Numbered from the stretch's first letter, positions 13,074 to 23,973 are shown. The stretch: DNA of 64,000 bases from Linanthus parryae (GCA_023055425.1 JALGPY010000003.1:70230991-70294990); one strand, 5' to 3'. The notes: generated by a model from the sequence alone, not told the origin. Translations and numbers: made by a program.

Positions 13074-14645
13074 CGATCTGTGATGTGTTAGGGTTTTTAT
13101 TTTTTGGGTGAAGGCGGTGCAAAAGAATTAGATTTGAATTTTAATAGTCATGGGGTTGGTTCGTGAAGGAGAAAATGGTTGGATATGAGTGGTCTGTATA
13201 TTTTGGAAATCTTGTGGGGGGGGGGGGGGGGGTTACATTATAATTAGGGAAACATTGAATGTTGAGTTAAAATTGAATTGAATTAATGCAACTCATATAC
13301 AAAATTTCAAAACAAATAGTAAAGGGAAACTAACAGATTTGAATACTCATAATAGCATAAGAGGGTCTGGTCTAATGGAAGAACCTCATTCCCATGGGAA
13401 GAGATGTCCAATGAACACCCAGCCATCAACTAGCTTGACGTCTTGTCATTTTAATAGCAGTCAACTATTGAGAATTTGAATATGGGTGTAAACGTACCTC
13501 AAAAGCACAAGTATGCATTTTGGAGTAAATTTGAAGCCTGGTAAGCAAAGTGGATTCTCGCAAAAGCCACTGGTGTGCAGTCTGCCTTCTTAATATTGTT
13601 GTTCTTTATCTGGGCAAGGTGATGTGAATTTTCACATTTATTTTATCAACTGGCAGACATTGCAACGTTGCGAGGAAGATTTGACGCCATTTATGGAAGG
13701 CACTCAGCAGGAGGAAATCCATCAAAATGGAAGAAAAGCTAAAATTAGTAAAGTTACGAACACCTGGATTCGTAAAATAGAAGAATGCATCACTAAATTA
13801 CAAAGTGATTTCGAGAAAAAAATGTCAAATGATATGCACACAGGAGACATATTGACGGGTGCTCTGGACGAAGCCTTGACGTTGATTAACAGTTCTCTGA
13901 GCCAGCTCAAGGTATATTTGGCATCAACCACAACATAACACTATTCGCTTGTAATCTCCCTCGATTTTTTTAGTTTTGTGATTGCACACGAATCCATGTG
14001 CGAGAGTGCCGCTGTACTGTGTTACCTCTAACGCCTTGTTGTATTGATGTTTACCAGAAGACTAAACAGAGGGATGAACAGTTGGCGCTGAGTCGGTCTA
14101 TTAAAGATCTAGAGAACGAAGTCAAGCAAGTTTTGAGCATACTGGGGTTGCTGCTGGATTCAACATATTCTGAGGTAATAATCACTCTAATTAATATGAT
14201 AATGGGTATGGCAGAAGAAACATAGTTAGTGGCTGATAGTGAAACTAGTAACTAAACTGGCATTTTTTTTTAAATCCTACAGGTTCTGGGGCAATTGAAA
14301 GACAAGGCACTCATAAGAGCAAAATTGACTGAAGCAGACGTTAAACGTGTGATTGAAGAGAGGGCTGTAGCGAGGAAGGCCAAAGACTTTGCCAGGGGTG
14401 ACGAGATGAGGAATGAACTGTTGATTAAGGGCATTCAACTGAATGATGTGGGGAGTGAAACAGTGTGGATCCCTTGCATAGCGACAGAGGTAGTTGAAGA
14501 GGATAAAAAAGAGTCTCTGATAGCTCCAAACCTGAAGGCGGTAGTTGAAGAGGATAAAAAAGAGTCTCTGATAGCTCCAAACCTGAAGGCACAGGCGGCA
14601 GATGTTAAAGAGCAGAAGGAGCAGCTGCCTCCATCAGCTTCTTGA
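2716..14645 (+). CDS. CARS: Cysteinyl-tRNA synthetase, nine exons
   Basis: Class Ia synthetase that charges tRNA-Cys, probably in the cytosol because no N-terminal targeting peptide is seen. Exons inferred from GT/AG sites and frame: 2716-2882, 6360-6423, 7824-7985, 11212-11385, 11459-11740, 11838-11963, 13657-13911, 14058-14174, 14283-14645. They total 1710 nt (569 codons plus stop), close to plant homologues but with a longer tail. The HIGH motif is residues 41-44 and KMSKS is 270-274. Expected zinc ligands are C32, C213, H238 and E242 (the latter two within the FPHHENE motif). The ATG in 'gccatggc' was preferred over an in-frame TTG at 2683. Exon 9 has a 17-codon tandem duplication in a Lys/Glu-rich C-terminal extension. 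All junctions keep the frame, so the gene appears intact. Exon ends should be confirmed with transcript data. Confidence 0.93.
3455..3940. mobile_element. Small MULE-like element in CARS intron 1
   Basis: The 11-bp direct repeat 'gctaaatgcta' at 3444-3454 and 3941-3951 flanks the element, matching the 9-11 bp duplications made by Mutator-like transposases. The ends are inverted: 'cgttacctggactc' at the left against the reverse complement of the right end, which reads 'ctatgttacacggact'. No transposase is encoded in the 486 bp, so it is non-autonomous. The interior is rich in 'acccgtgtc' and 'gatacg' motifs. The family assignment is inferred from TSD length. Confidence 0.65.
5480..6264. mobile_element. 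MULE-like element with GTATCG-rich arms
   Basis: A perfect 13-bp direct repeat 'ggcactactcata' at 5467-5479 and 6265-6277 brackets this 785-bp insert. Both arms are dense in the palindromic words 'gtatcg' and 'cgatac': about 5498-5566 on the left and 6104-6254 on the right. The arms can pair with each other or fold on themselves. The terminal sequences are only loosely inverted ('gttgtcaaagcttgatac' against 'ctctgttatcagtatc'). The middle is AT-rich and non-coding. A long TSD with degenerate inverted ends suggests a non-autonomous Mutator-like element. Confidence 0.6.
6424..7823 (+). other. CARS intron 2 (1.4 kb)
   Basis: The donor is 'aag|gtgagt' and the acceptor 'ttgacag|ataatt'. The sequence is AT-rich. 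I see no repeat with clear ends and no coding signal in it. Confidence 0.75.
8615..9057 (+). repeat. Direct tandem duplication, about 228-bp period
   Basis: Two head-to-tail copies lie within CARS intron 3: about 8615-8835 and 8843-9057. Each begins near 'ctatgactaaccctttgg' and ends near 'ttcatttacttgagca'. They differ by scattered substitutions and small indels, including 'ttaggtggaa' against 'ttgtttgatt'. No terminal inverted repeats were seen, so this is a local duplication and not an obvious transposon. Confidence 0.8.
9420..9857. mobile_element. MITE with about 25-bp terminal inverted repeats
   Basis: The left end 'gggtgggtttggtatggac' is the inverse of the right end apart from one or two mismatches: the reverse complement of 9833-9857 reads 'gggtgggtttggtgtggac'. 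Element size is 438 bp and there is no open frame of interest. The flanking duplication is unclear (only an AAA on both sides), so the superfamily cannot be assigned from the sequence. Confidence 0.6.
10168..10610. mobile_element. hAT-like MITE
   Basis: A perfect 8-bp direct repeat 'agtttcca' (10160-10167 and 10611-10618) brackets a 443-bp insert with inverted ends 'agggctggccat' and 'atggccagccct'. An 8-bp TSD and a 'CAGGGCTGGCCAT'-type terminus are typical of non-autonomous plant hAT elements. The interior is rich in 'gggcttggg' and 'cagcccaa' words and encodes nothing. It lies in CARS intron 3. Confidence 0.8.
11964..13656 (+). other. CARS intron 6 (1.7 kb) with long homopolymer runs
   Basis: The donor is 'cag|gtataa' and the acceptor 'tggcag|acattg'. 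The intron contains two very long poly-T tracts, about 42 T at 12358-12399 and about 40 T at 13034-13073, and a 17-base poly-G at 13216-13232. The segment between the T tracts could be a retroposed sequence inserted antisense with its poly(A) tail, but no duplicated target site was found. Confidence 0.65.
12358..13073 (-). repeat. Two ~40-nt poly-T tracts, possible antisense retroposon
   Basis: T42 (12358-12399) and T40 (13034-13073) flank about 630 bp of non-coding sequence with higher GC than the surrounding intron. A poly-T on the plus strand next to unrelated sequence is the signature of a poly(A)-tailed retroposon inserted in the opposite orientation. No target-site duplication or LINE/SINE motif was identified, so this stays tentative. 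Confidence 0.3.
14490..14591 (+). repeat. 51-bp in-frame tandem duplication in CARS exon 9
   Basis: Two adjacent 51-bp copies (14490-14540 and 14541-14591) differ by a single base at the last position, so each adds the same 17 residues, starting VVEEDKKES. They lie in the hydrophilic C-terminal extension after the anticodon-binding region. The near identity implies a recent event. The frame is kept. Confidence 0.97.
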
Positions 14646-15842
14646 TGTTGGAGACCCTGATTTAGCTGTGTACTACTAATTTGACCTGTAAGCTACCTCA
14701 ATTTTATTAGAGATTTAATAACTTATGGAGAGACAACATGTTAAAGGACAAAAGACTAGGCAGTGATGTCAGTTTATACAGTAAGTTTGGGCGTTTTTTA
14801 CAGTTTAGTAAAAATATTTGACATATATGATGGGGTTGGTTTAATTGCATGACCTTTGATTGCATCTTTTATGCTGTTTTGACTGCACCCTTGGATCCAG
14901 TGTTTCCATGTTGGTCGTTGGATTGATCTTCTGGGTTGTTTATGTATTAGACAAACAAAGAGCCAACTTCGTATGCAGTATGAGAAATCAAAGTTTCTTC
15001 TTCCCTGATCTCTTCTCTTTTGTCTTGCCTCGGATTGAGTTCCGACTTGCCTCCATTCAATCCCAAATTCATGAAGAAAAACAATTGGACTTATAAGAAA
15101 AAGTCGCTGATGTTCTTGTTCATAGAGGTGAGGATTCGGTGGGTTCGGATAATTTTTTCGGATATGAGTCGGGATTTGGGTGTTAATTTCTGGGTATAGT
15201 CGTGTTTCGGATTTCTCATATTTTGTGGTCCCGTACGGTTTTCGTGATACAACCCCAAACCCGCCTTATTGCCCATTCCTGAGCTTGACCCACTATTCAC
15301 TAGAGCTAGTGGACTCAGAACTATGGACAAACAAGTCAAATAGAGCTCTAGTGACCCACTAGTCACTAGAGCTTGACCCAAAAAATTGTATCGTTTGCTA
15401 TCTAATTCACCAAGTCAAAGTAATCCAGTTCCGAGTTGAAAAGTCAAAGTAGGATAATCCAGAAGTAACGGAGGTAGCACAATTTAGGGAGGTCGATAAT
15501 GTAGAAGTTATCTTCAAGGCCGGGGTATACCTCTGATTTGCTTAGATATGATCAGGGGCCATTCCAGAGGGTTAGCAGTGTGAGTTTCATAAAATTTGAA
15601 AAAACCACATAAATTAGAGGCGATTTGTTTATAAAAGATCTAGATTGTGAGCCTTACGCGTAGTTTAGGACTTGGAGTCTTCAAGTCTTCGTCAAACTAA
15701 GGCTGCATAATTTTCAAAGTCTAAGTAAATAGATAGAGAGCATGTTATTATTTGTCTGCCACCACCCCACCTGACCTAAACTTGCCCTCAACAAACACCA
15801 CGCAATTGGTACTATCTTCCATTGTCTGCAACCATATGAAAC
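14646..15842. other. Intergenic region between CARS and the thaumatin-like gene
   Basis: The first part should hold the CARS 3' UTR and the end the promoter of the thaumatin-like gene. No gene is recognised. Around 15285-15380 the word 'cactagagct' and its inverse recur several times in a short space. The sequence is otherwise unremarkable. Confidence 0.6.
15285..15378 (+). promoter_or_regulatory. Candidate W-box pair upstream of the PR-5 gene
   Basis: Two TTGACC hexamers (15285-15290 and 15373-15378) match the WRKY-factor W-box consensus TTGAC[C/T]. Inverse GTCAA cores follow at 15414, 15443 and 15691. W-boxes are common in PR gene promoters, but a six-base motif occurs often by chance, and these sit 465-560 bp from the ATG. 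Confidence 0.25.
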
Positions 15843-16574
15843 ATGAGTTCCTCCTTCCAAAAATTCACCTCAAATTTCTTGCTCACCACCTTCTTCCTCT
15901 TTGCTTCCGTCCACACAGCGATTGTATCTGTTGAAAACGCTTGCGGATACGCCATCTGGGCGGCGGCGATTCCCAGCGGTGGTGGTAAGCGCCTCGGCTC
16001 CGGCAAGTCTTGGACCCTCAACATCCCGCCAGGTACCAACAACGGCCGTATTTGGGGCAGAACCGGCTGCAACTTCAATGCTTCGGGTTTTGGCAAGTGC
16101 CAAACCGGTGACTGTGATGGGGCTCTTGAGTGCAAAACCTCTGGCAAAGCTCCAAACACCATTGCTGAATTTTCATTTAACCAACTGAATGGTCTAGACT
16201 TCTTTGATGTGTCTTTAGTTAATGGATTTAATCTGCCGATGGGATTTAGTCCCGTTTCTGGCTGTTCTAGTGCAATCCGATGTAGCTTTAATATAACGAG
16301 CGTGTGCCCAGATGAGTTGCTGGTTCCTGGGGGTTGTCACAACCCGTGTACCATACCGGAATTGAGTTATCTTTGTTGCAGTTCTGATCCAGGAAAATGT
16401 AAGCCGACGCTTTATTCGAGGTTCTTCAAGGAAAGATGTCCAGATGCTTATAGTTACCCTACTGATGATAACACCTCATTGTTTTCATGCCCTGGAGGTA
16501 CTAACTACAGGGTTGTTTTCTGCCCCCACGAGAGGTCTTATAGCGGCATGCCATACTCACTTGTGTGCTATTAA
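15843..16574 (+). CDS. Thaumatin-like protein (PR-5, osmotin-like)
   Basis: Single exon of 243 codons, the usual length for a large thaumatin-like protein. Residues 1-25 form a hydrophobic secretion signal, with the mature chain probably starting near A26. All sixteen canonical cysteines are present (34, 76, 86, 91, 97, 141, 147, 155, 165, 169, 178, 179, 186, 199, 216, 227), enough for the eight conserved disulfides. An extra C242 lies in a short tail (residues 229-243) after the usual FCP end. Family landmarks include WGRTGCNF, QTGDC and CPDAYSYPTDD. Family members bind glucans or permeabilise fungal membranes in the apoplast and respond to stress. In the acidic REDDD cleft, R, E109, D122 and the aspartate near 201-209 are seen, but the position matching Asp101 of tobacco PR-5d is N127. 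No C-terminal GPI signal is visible. Confidence 0.95.
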   Translation: MSSSFQKFTSNFLLTTFFLFASVHTAIVSVENACGYAIWAAAIPSGGGKRLGSGKSWTLNIPPGTNNGRIWGRTGCNFNASGFGKCQTGDCDGALECKTSGKAPNTIAEFSFNQLNGLDFFDVSLVNGFNLPMGFSPVSGCSSAIRCSFNITSVCPDELLVPGGCHNPCTIPELSYLCCSSDPGKCKPTLYSRFFKERCPDAYSYPTDDNTSLFSCPGGTNYRVVFCPHERSYSGMPYSLVCY

Positions 16575-17739
16575 TTCATCGCTTAATAGCATCGCTCATC
16601 ACTGAACACATTATGCATGGTCGAGTTATTGATGAGCAGCTCGTATTTGAGAATATCATGTTAATCATCAGTACTTGTTTCTTTTTTTCTGATGAAATTT
16701 CTTTTGTGGCAAACAAGAAATAACGAGAGTGACAAGCATGAATACGGAGTAGTATATATTTTGGAAAATTGGAATGGTATTTGGGAATGTGAACCAGCTA
16801 GTGGAGATCCAAATTTTGTTGATCTTATTTTTAGAATCAAAGTTTGTTGATCTTAGTACCAGTTCTCGAAGACCCCGTATTTGTGTTTTTGACGAGACTT
16901 GATATTCATCTTGATATCAATGACTTTTATCACTATTCAATGTTTTATTTTGACTAGGTAATTTGGGTAGCAAAATAATGCAACTTTTTGATAATTTTTT
17001 CATGGTGTTGTAGAGTAAAAGGTTTTCTATAATACTGTGAAAAAAGTATAAAAAAATTGCATTGTTTTGCTATTCAAATCACCCGGTAAAAGTGATCGAG
17101 ATACGAGTCAAAAAGTCAGTATAGAAACAATCGTGAGCTCCCCAAATCCACCTGTACCCACCTTACCCCACAATTAATCTTCTTAATATTTACAATTCTA
17201 CCATAATAGCTACAACAGTCAAAACACTATTCCTCCCCATATATTATATTTTATTGTAACTACAGTACTATATAGTTAAATACACTAAACACCCAAACTT
17301 TAGTCAATAAGACAACCACAACTCTATATTTTTATTAATTGCACTATTAGTGACTAATGTTATTTTATCCCATAAAATTTCGAGAATAAATATAAAAACA
17401 CGTTACATTAATAAACATAGAGTAAACATAAAAAAACGTTACGTTAATAATACAAAAAAGTAGGTAAAACATAAAAAAAAAAACATTACTGAACGGTGAA
17501 AGACACAATTCTAATGAAATAAAAATTAAGCTACAATACAAACATTATTCAGAAATTCATAACAAAACGTAGCATTACTTGTTATTATGTATTTTTCATT
17601 TTGCGATTTTTTTTATATTATGTATTTTTATTAGTTTTGATAATTTCTATTATGTAATTTTGTGTTTTTATTATTTAGCTTTTAATTAGTTTCAATAAAT
17701 GCATTTCCCTAAACATAAATTATCCAAACACAACATTTG
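16575..17739. other. AT-rich intergenic region after the thaumatin-like gene
   Basis: No gene is recognised. Positions about 16955-17100 resemble the core of the Stowaway-like MITE at 42701-42960 ('tttgggtagcaaaat', 'gataattttttcat', 'cacccggtaaaagtgat') but without intact terminal repeats, suggesting a decayed relative. The rest is low-complexity AT-rich DNA. Confidence 0.5.
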
Positions 17740-17752
17740 AATACAAACTTCT

Positions 17753-17849
17753 AGCAGCTAGGGTGGTAGCTCAAGTGGTAGAACGTTGGAAGCCCCTGCA
17801 TGAGGTCTCGGGTTCAAACCCCATTGACGACAAAACAATTTCTCAAAAA
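17753..17849 (+). mobile_element. Short tRNA-derived SINE with perfect TSD
   Basis: A perfect 13-bp direct repeat 'aatacaaacttct' (17740-17752 and 17850-17862) brackets a 97-bp unit. Inside are RNA polymerase III promoter boxes: an A box within 'tagctcaagtggtag' and a B box 'gggttcaaaccc'. A short A-rich tail precedes the second repeat. The tRNA-like part lacks a proper acceptor stem and CCA context, so it is a retroposon and not a working tRNA gene. Confidence 0.8.
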
Positions 17850-17862
17850 AATACAAACTTCT

Positions 17863-19043
17863 TCACATGGGGTCAAATTTGTAAGTGCTAACTATCCTGA
17901 ACTTGACTCCGAACGTGAACTCCACCCACCGACCCCCAACTTCATCGACCAAGCAACAACAGAGGACGACCCATATCACCACCACCGACACTATCACATT
18001 ATAAATTATATGACCTTAAATCAACCCATGAACCACTCGGCCTATTTATTTTTCTCTTGTTTCCTTTGTTGAATGTGAGGGGAGAGGATTGTCTCTCAAA
18101 TCTTTGGCTGGTCCCTCAATGACAAGTTCTCATTTCATTTTTTGATCTGTTAGCCAGCGAAGCTTTCTGTATCCTTTGGTGGGGTGAGAGATATTCCCAT
18201 GGTATTCACACCATTTGGGGCTCGCGGCTGATCCTCAGCTGGTGGGTTTTCAAGTACGGGGAGTACTCCATATTTCTTCTACTTCTTGCAGAGTTTGATA
18301 ATTTCTCCCACTGTGCATGGAAGTGGTGGCATCGGATGGGTTGATGTTGACTTGTCCCTCTGAAAATTCTAAGGGGAGAAAAGTCTTATGGTATTTTTGC
18401 GCGGACACAACTGCATGAACCTCGGTGTCCCTCTCCCTTTTGTACCTTTAATACTTCCCAATTTTGAGGGGGGGGGGGGGGGGTTTCGAATGCACATCTT
18501 TTTTTCTTGCTTGCACGACGGGTTCAATGTTTCTGGTGCTTTCGACCAACCTACAAAAGTTGGTAAGTTTTGGTTGATGAGTAGTTCCTTATATTCAATC
18601 ACCATTCCTTGGAGACAAATCTACATAAGCCTCTGTTTCAGGACTTCTTCTGCGCATTCGAGCGACTTCAGATGGAACTTCTTAATGATTGTGGTGCTTT
18701 CTTCATCCCGCCTCTGCAGCATGCGGGAGAGATGGATGGTTGTGACTTTTTTTGACCTGGAAGAACTAGATGTATAATTTCTTTATCATATCCTCCCATG
18801 AGTTGACAGAGTCTGGCTCCATCAACATGCACTACTTTTACGCCACCTTCCCCAGGGACTTGGAAATTCAGGCAGCCTGAGGTTTTGTCTGCGCAATATG
18901 GTCCTAGCGAGTCAGTTAACCTCATAACAAGCTCTTGAGCATTTCCATTGCCTTGATCAAATTTCCCCACTTTGAGTTCTTGGTATCATGAAGGAATTGA
19001 CATTAGGTAGACGTCCATGGGAATAGGGGGAGTGTGCTTGGTG
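17863..19043. other. Intergenic region with no recognised gene
   Basis: It contains a 16-base poly-G at 18468-18483 and a minus-strand open frame (18668-18970) with no motif I recognise. The part 18100-19043 and the stretch after 27215 were contiguous before the insertion of the 19049-27210 element, as the shared CTTGG shows. Confidence 0.5.
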
Positions 19044-19048
19044 CTTGG

Positions 19049-20613
19049 TGTAGGGTTTTGATTCATGGATTGCACAACGGAAGCATAAACAAACATAAAA
19101 CCATGCAAAACCCTCCAAGGATCACAAGTCAAGAGACATAACGATGGTACGGGTTAGAAATCATAAACACACCTTTTGGGTTCTCCTTGATGACTTCAAA
19201 CGCGAATAGTGTCACGTCTCTACGGTTGATCCACGCCTAGAGGTGAGATCTAGATCCTCCAAATCCATGTGCTAGCTAGGAAGAATGGAGGAGGAAGAAG
19301 AAATCGCCAACAATGGGGTGCCAAAGGTGGGGCGGCACCCTTTGGGCCGACGGGTAGGGGGCGGCAATCCCCAAGGGGTTTCGGCCCTCTATTGGGACTT
19401 GCTCTCTCCTTGCTTTATTCTCTCTTTTATTCTATCATATAGATGTGTGGTGTGTGTAGAGAGAAAAATAAGCTAGGAGTGTTCTTTATATAGTCCAACA
19501 ACTCCTTGTCCTACTACATAAAGAACCCCTCCTAATCCTACTCAAGTTCGGATTAGTCCCTTTTGCAAAATCGTCCTTATCATGTCAATACATGGATTAG
19601 TTCTATTTGCAAATTAATCCTAATCATGTCCCTACATGAATTAGGCCACCTTGGCATATCCTAATCATGTCTATACATGGATTAGTCCAACTTGCATATT
19701 AGTCCTACTAAGTTAGCAAGTTGTTGCGATTTGATCCTTTTAATTAATTAATCATATTAATTAATTATTTCACATGTCTAGTTCACCCCTATATGGCGTG
19801 TGACCCCATAGGTTCTATTTAGTTGGTAGTAACAATTTACTAATATGGAGCGGCCTCTAGCAAGACATCCATTCTAGCCAACAAATAGAATAGTCATCAT
19901 GACAAACCTTGTGCAAGTAATTGTCTCATCCCTTTGTCTCAATATCCGGATTGGACACGAGACATACAAGTCACACTCGTATATCCAATCCATAGTTTCT
20001 CGATCCTGGGAATAGCCTTATTCGTGCAAATAATATCAATATCCCATATTGACTTATTTGAGTCTGGCCAGACATTTTATAAGCACTATCCCTCGAGTGG
20101 CCTAGGATATTTGCTCCCGTTATGTGGGAGGGACAAATTCTATCTACGTCAACTACGATCTCTAAGCTCGCTTCTTATTGTATCCAGTACACGCCTTTAT
20201 AACTACCCAGTTACGGTGTAGCGTTTAACGCTACCAAGATCACAATAATCAACAACTAGATAATCTAGTGACTTCAAGTCTAAGGATGACAATACCATTG
20301 CACCGCGAGAAGCGCTTGTGACTTAACATAACGTGTATGTAGCCTTCTCGAAGATGGGTCAATCCAGTATGCCATTACTCCTAATGCATACCCATGTGTT
20401 GGATCATGATATCTCCATATCAATCCAACCCCATACTAGTCTATAGATGATTGTCCCATTAATCATTATAATTGACTAGGGATATTTAACAATATAACAC
20501 TTATATTCTAAGGACTTCATTCATGTTAACATATCTCCATATCGATAACATAATGAATCGTAAATCCATAAATGTCACAATTAATTGATTGCCTCTAGGG
20601 CACAATTCCAACA
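19049..20613 (-). repeat. 3' LTR of the 19049-27210 Angela-type element
   Basis: About 1565 bp. On the minus strand it starts 'tgttggaatt' and ends 'aaaaccctaca'. The minus-strand TATA-like word TATATAAAG lies at 19484-19492, mirrored at 26081-26089 in the other LTR. A GC-rich block at 19318-19390 lies downstream of that TATA word, in the presumed transcribed leader. Confidence 0.93.
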
Positions 20614-20624
20614 GTCTCCCACTT
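20614..20624 (-). other. Polypurine tract of the 19049-27210 element
   Basis: The minus strand reads 'aagtgggagac' directly before the 3' LTR. The same tract precedes the 3' LTRs of the related elements at 47769-47779 and 52681-52691. It primes plus-strand DNA synthesis. Confidence 0.85.
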
Positions 20625-20639
20625 GCACTAGAGTCAATC

Positions 20640-23600
20640 TCCTGCATCATATGCCTATTGATCTAGCGCGGCCCTCCACGCTTACACTGCGCAGGGGCGA
20701 GACATATGCTGGCACCTTGCAAATATTCACATCTCCTCTATCAACAATTTGATTGAGATTGAATATTCTGAATAAATGCATCTTTATGCATTAATTTACT
20801 CAGTCCTCTATGTTAGAATCAGTGACTGAATCTTGCCTGGAACCTTTCCAGCTCACAGTCGCTCCCACTAGGGCAGAACATAAAACTCGACTTATAATCT
20901 GAAATCTTCTTTGTTGGATTTGAAGTTCGCATCACTGTAACCCCTTACAGCAAACTCTTCGTATCCTCCATTTATCAAAAATTCATCCTTAGTGTTTCTC
21001 AAGTACTAAAGGATAATCTTGATATTTTATCCTGTGACTCTCACCCGGATTTGACTGGTATCTTTGTCTCATGCCTTATGACACATCTGGTCTAGCACAT
21101 TCCATGGCGTATCTCGTGAATCTAATTCATACGGTCCATTCACAATCTAATTGGTAAGACAATTAGCCTTCCAAAGACTAATTCCATGTGACATGGGTAA
21201 GAATTAATATTCTTTTCACGTTGAACCATTTCAACACCTTTGTCAATTTATGTACTATGACCTAAGCTATACAACCATCTTGATCTACCTCAATAGATCT
21301 TCACAAGTTGCTTCGCTTAAGTCTACCATTAGAAAGTCAACTCCCTAGTCAATCTACGTAAGACTGCCAAGTAGGGGCAACATTCCCAATGATTAAGTAT
21401 GTCTCCACATACAAGACCAGAAATACAATTATGCTCCCACTAACCTTCTTGTAAACACAAGTCTCATCTTCAATTTTGATGGAATGAAACTCTTTTGATT
21501 ACATCATCCATTTGAAGAGTCCAACTCCTAGAAGCTTGATCCAATCTATAAATAGATTGCTACAAGCAAGATGCGAATGGATTTAAGCATCACAATTGGG
21601 GAAGATTTCGTCATATTCTATACCATGAGCTCGCATGAAATCCCTTTCCTACCAATTTTCCATTAAAGGTAATCATATTACCATCCATGTTGGTTTCCTC
21701 ATAACCCACTTTCACCCTATGGGTCCTACCCTTCAGGTGGTTCCATCAAAGTCTATACTTTGTTGGTATACATGGATTCCATATCGTATCTCATGGCTCC
21801 AAGCCATTTCTGAGAATATTGTAGGCTCATCTCGATGAGCAATATATCAGGGGTTATGAGAAATCCTTATTTCTCTTGTCCCTTGACATATCCTACCTGA
21901 CCTACGAGGTTCTTGTGTTATCTGAGTAGGTTGCTCCACAACACCTTGTGATCCTGCTCATGTTCCATCAAACGGATCAATGTTCTATTGTGGTTCTTGA
22001 ACTTTTCAAGTTCTACTGTCCTCCCACTGTTTCTCTTAGAGACAATCTCTACCTAGAAATACTGTAGTTCGAGCAACAAACAGTTTGTTCTCGATAGGGT
22101 TGTTGAAATAATATCCTTTTCAGGATATCCCACAAAACATTTATCCGACTTGGGTTCAAGTTTATTTCGTAAACTCTTTTACATAAACGTCCTAACCCCA
22201 AATCTTTATGAATGACATACTAGGACACTTCCTAGTCCATATCTCATATGGCGTTATTCATATTCCGTTTTTGATGGAATAAGGTTAAGGGCGAAATTTG
22301 CTGTAATTAGAACATAGCCCCAAAAGTAAACTGGAAGTTCTGTTTGACTCATCTTGGACCGAACCGTGTCCTACACGGTTTGAACTCTCTTTTTAGACAC
22401 GCCAAAACCACGTGGCGTGCTAGGTGGAGCGAGTTTTGGATCATATCCAACACTCCCATAGATTCTTGTCAAACTCTTGACTCAAGTACTCTCCTCTATG
22501 ATCCAATCGTAGAGCCCTGATACTTTTGCCAAGCTGGTTCTCTACTTCATTCCTGAATATTTTGAACAATTCAAAGTATTCTGATTTGTTTCTTCATAAG
22601 ATACACAAATCCATATTTCTCTGATCCCATCAGTAAATATGATGAAGTACTGAAAACCATCTTTAGCATTTGTGCTTAGCGGCCTTCATACATCAATATG
22701 TATGATTCCCAAAAGATCATATCTTTGCCTAATAAGTCTTACATGTCTCATATGATTCAATAATCAAATGAGTTCCAGAAATCCATCCTCATGGAGTCCT
22801 AGACATGTATCTCTTATTTATGAGGCCTAAACGATAATGCTAAAGATAAGTGAAGTTCATATCATTATATGCAAACCTCTAGATATTAATGTTATAGATG
22901 AAATTATCATGATCATGGATATAGAATCCACTTGGACAAAATTGCATTACAATAATGCATACCATAATAAATGGAACAACATTTGTCCTTTTATTATGAT
23001 AAGGAGCTTTCTTGTCCAAACGAGAAACTATGATAATGGTCCTACTCATAGTAGGGACATTATCGCTTTTGTCTAATTCATGAACAATTTCTTAAAGGTA
23101 GAAATAATTCCCTACGGATTTTCAGCAACCCTTTGCTTCATAGCCCCACGTGTAGGATTATTTCTTCCTTATCCAATTGTCTTCGTCTCTTGAGATCCTC
23201 CACATTTCTATAAATGTGAGATCCTCATCTAGTATCATATACTTATGATGATGAGATAGACACATTGATTTCTATAACAAAATACCCAAATAGGAATTCA
23301 TAATTCCTTTATTACTTACTTCCAGGTACTTTGGGTAGCCTCTCTTCCTCTACACCACCTATGGGACTCCAAGGCACCTTGGTTTATACCCATGGGGTCG
23401 GCGCAAACCATTTGCCCTTGCCCATGCTGTTAACCTTTAAAAACTTTGCCCATGCCCATTATCAGTGTTTTGTTTAGTGATTTTTCAATCATATTGAATA
23501 AATCAACTTTAAAACAAAACTATAATTGCATCCAATGCAATTCTTGGTCCACTTGGGTGAATAACCGTTTATTCTTTATCTATCTCATAGATAATGCATA

Positions 23601-23973
23601 TTTACTAATGTTTCAATCATATTGAATTAGTATATTTGCATAACCCAAAGTAGAGCAACACTTCAAACCTTTCATGTCTAGCTCCCTAGTTTGAAAGAGC
23701 TTCTTTCAATGTATGATCATATCATACTTCTCCATGTTACTCATCTTGCTTCCAAAGCTCAGAGTTCATGGCAGCTAACATGAGGCAAGTCACATCCAAA
23801 GAACCATTCTTTGGTGTCTCTTCCATTAGGTTTTAGTGTGATTTGGTAGTTGGTAGGAAGAGATCTTTATGTTCTACGATGTACAACAATTTCTCTTTTA
23901 TTTGAGAACATTTCTCAATTTTATACCAGTCTAGGAAATAGATAGAGTCGCGTTTTTATTTGTTTAATGCCAT
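20640..23973 (-). pseudogene. Decayed gag-pol of the 19049-27210 element
   Basis: Read on the minus strand, a gag-like start (ATG at 23973, 'atggcattaaacaaa') and blocks of pol align with the better-preserved copy at 43843-47765, for example 'aagaaggttagtgggagc' (near 21432) in the reverse-transcriptase part. Stops, indels and rearranged codons interrupt every part and no domain stays open. The gag start and many disabling changes are shared with the remnant at 35280-38640, so the two descend from an already dead ancestor. Confidence 0.75.

Noticed and set aside
15812..16162. Minus-strand open frames opposite the thaumatin-like gene
   Set aside because: They are shadows of the real gene, with no motif of their own.
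17761..17832. Possible functional tRNA gene
   Set aside because: The A and B boxes are present, but the acceptor stem does not pair and the unit is bracketed by a 13-bp duplication with an A-rich tail, so it is a SINE.
18668..18970. Minus-strand frame of 100 codons
   Set aside because: I recognise no family or motif and nothing around it supports expression, so it was not called as a gene.
19285..19476. 63-codon frame repeated at 25882-26073
   Set aside because: It recurs only because it lies in both LTRs of one element, on the strand opposite to its transcript. There is no support as a gene.
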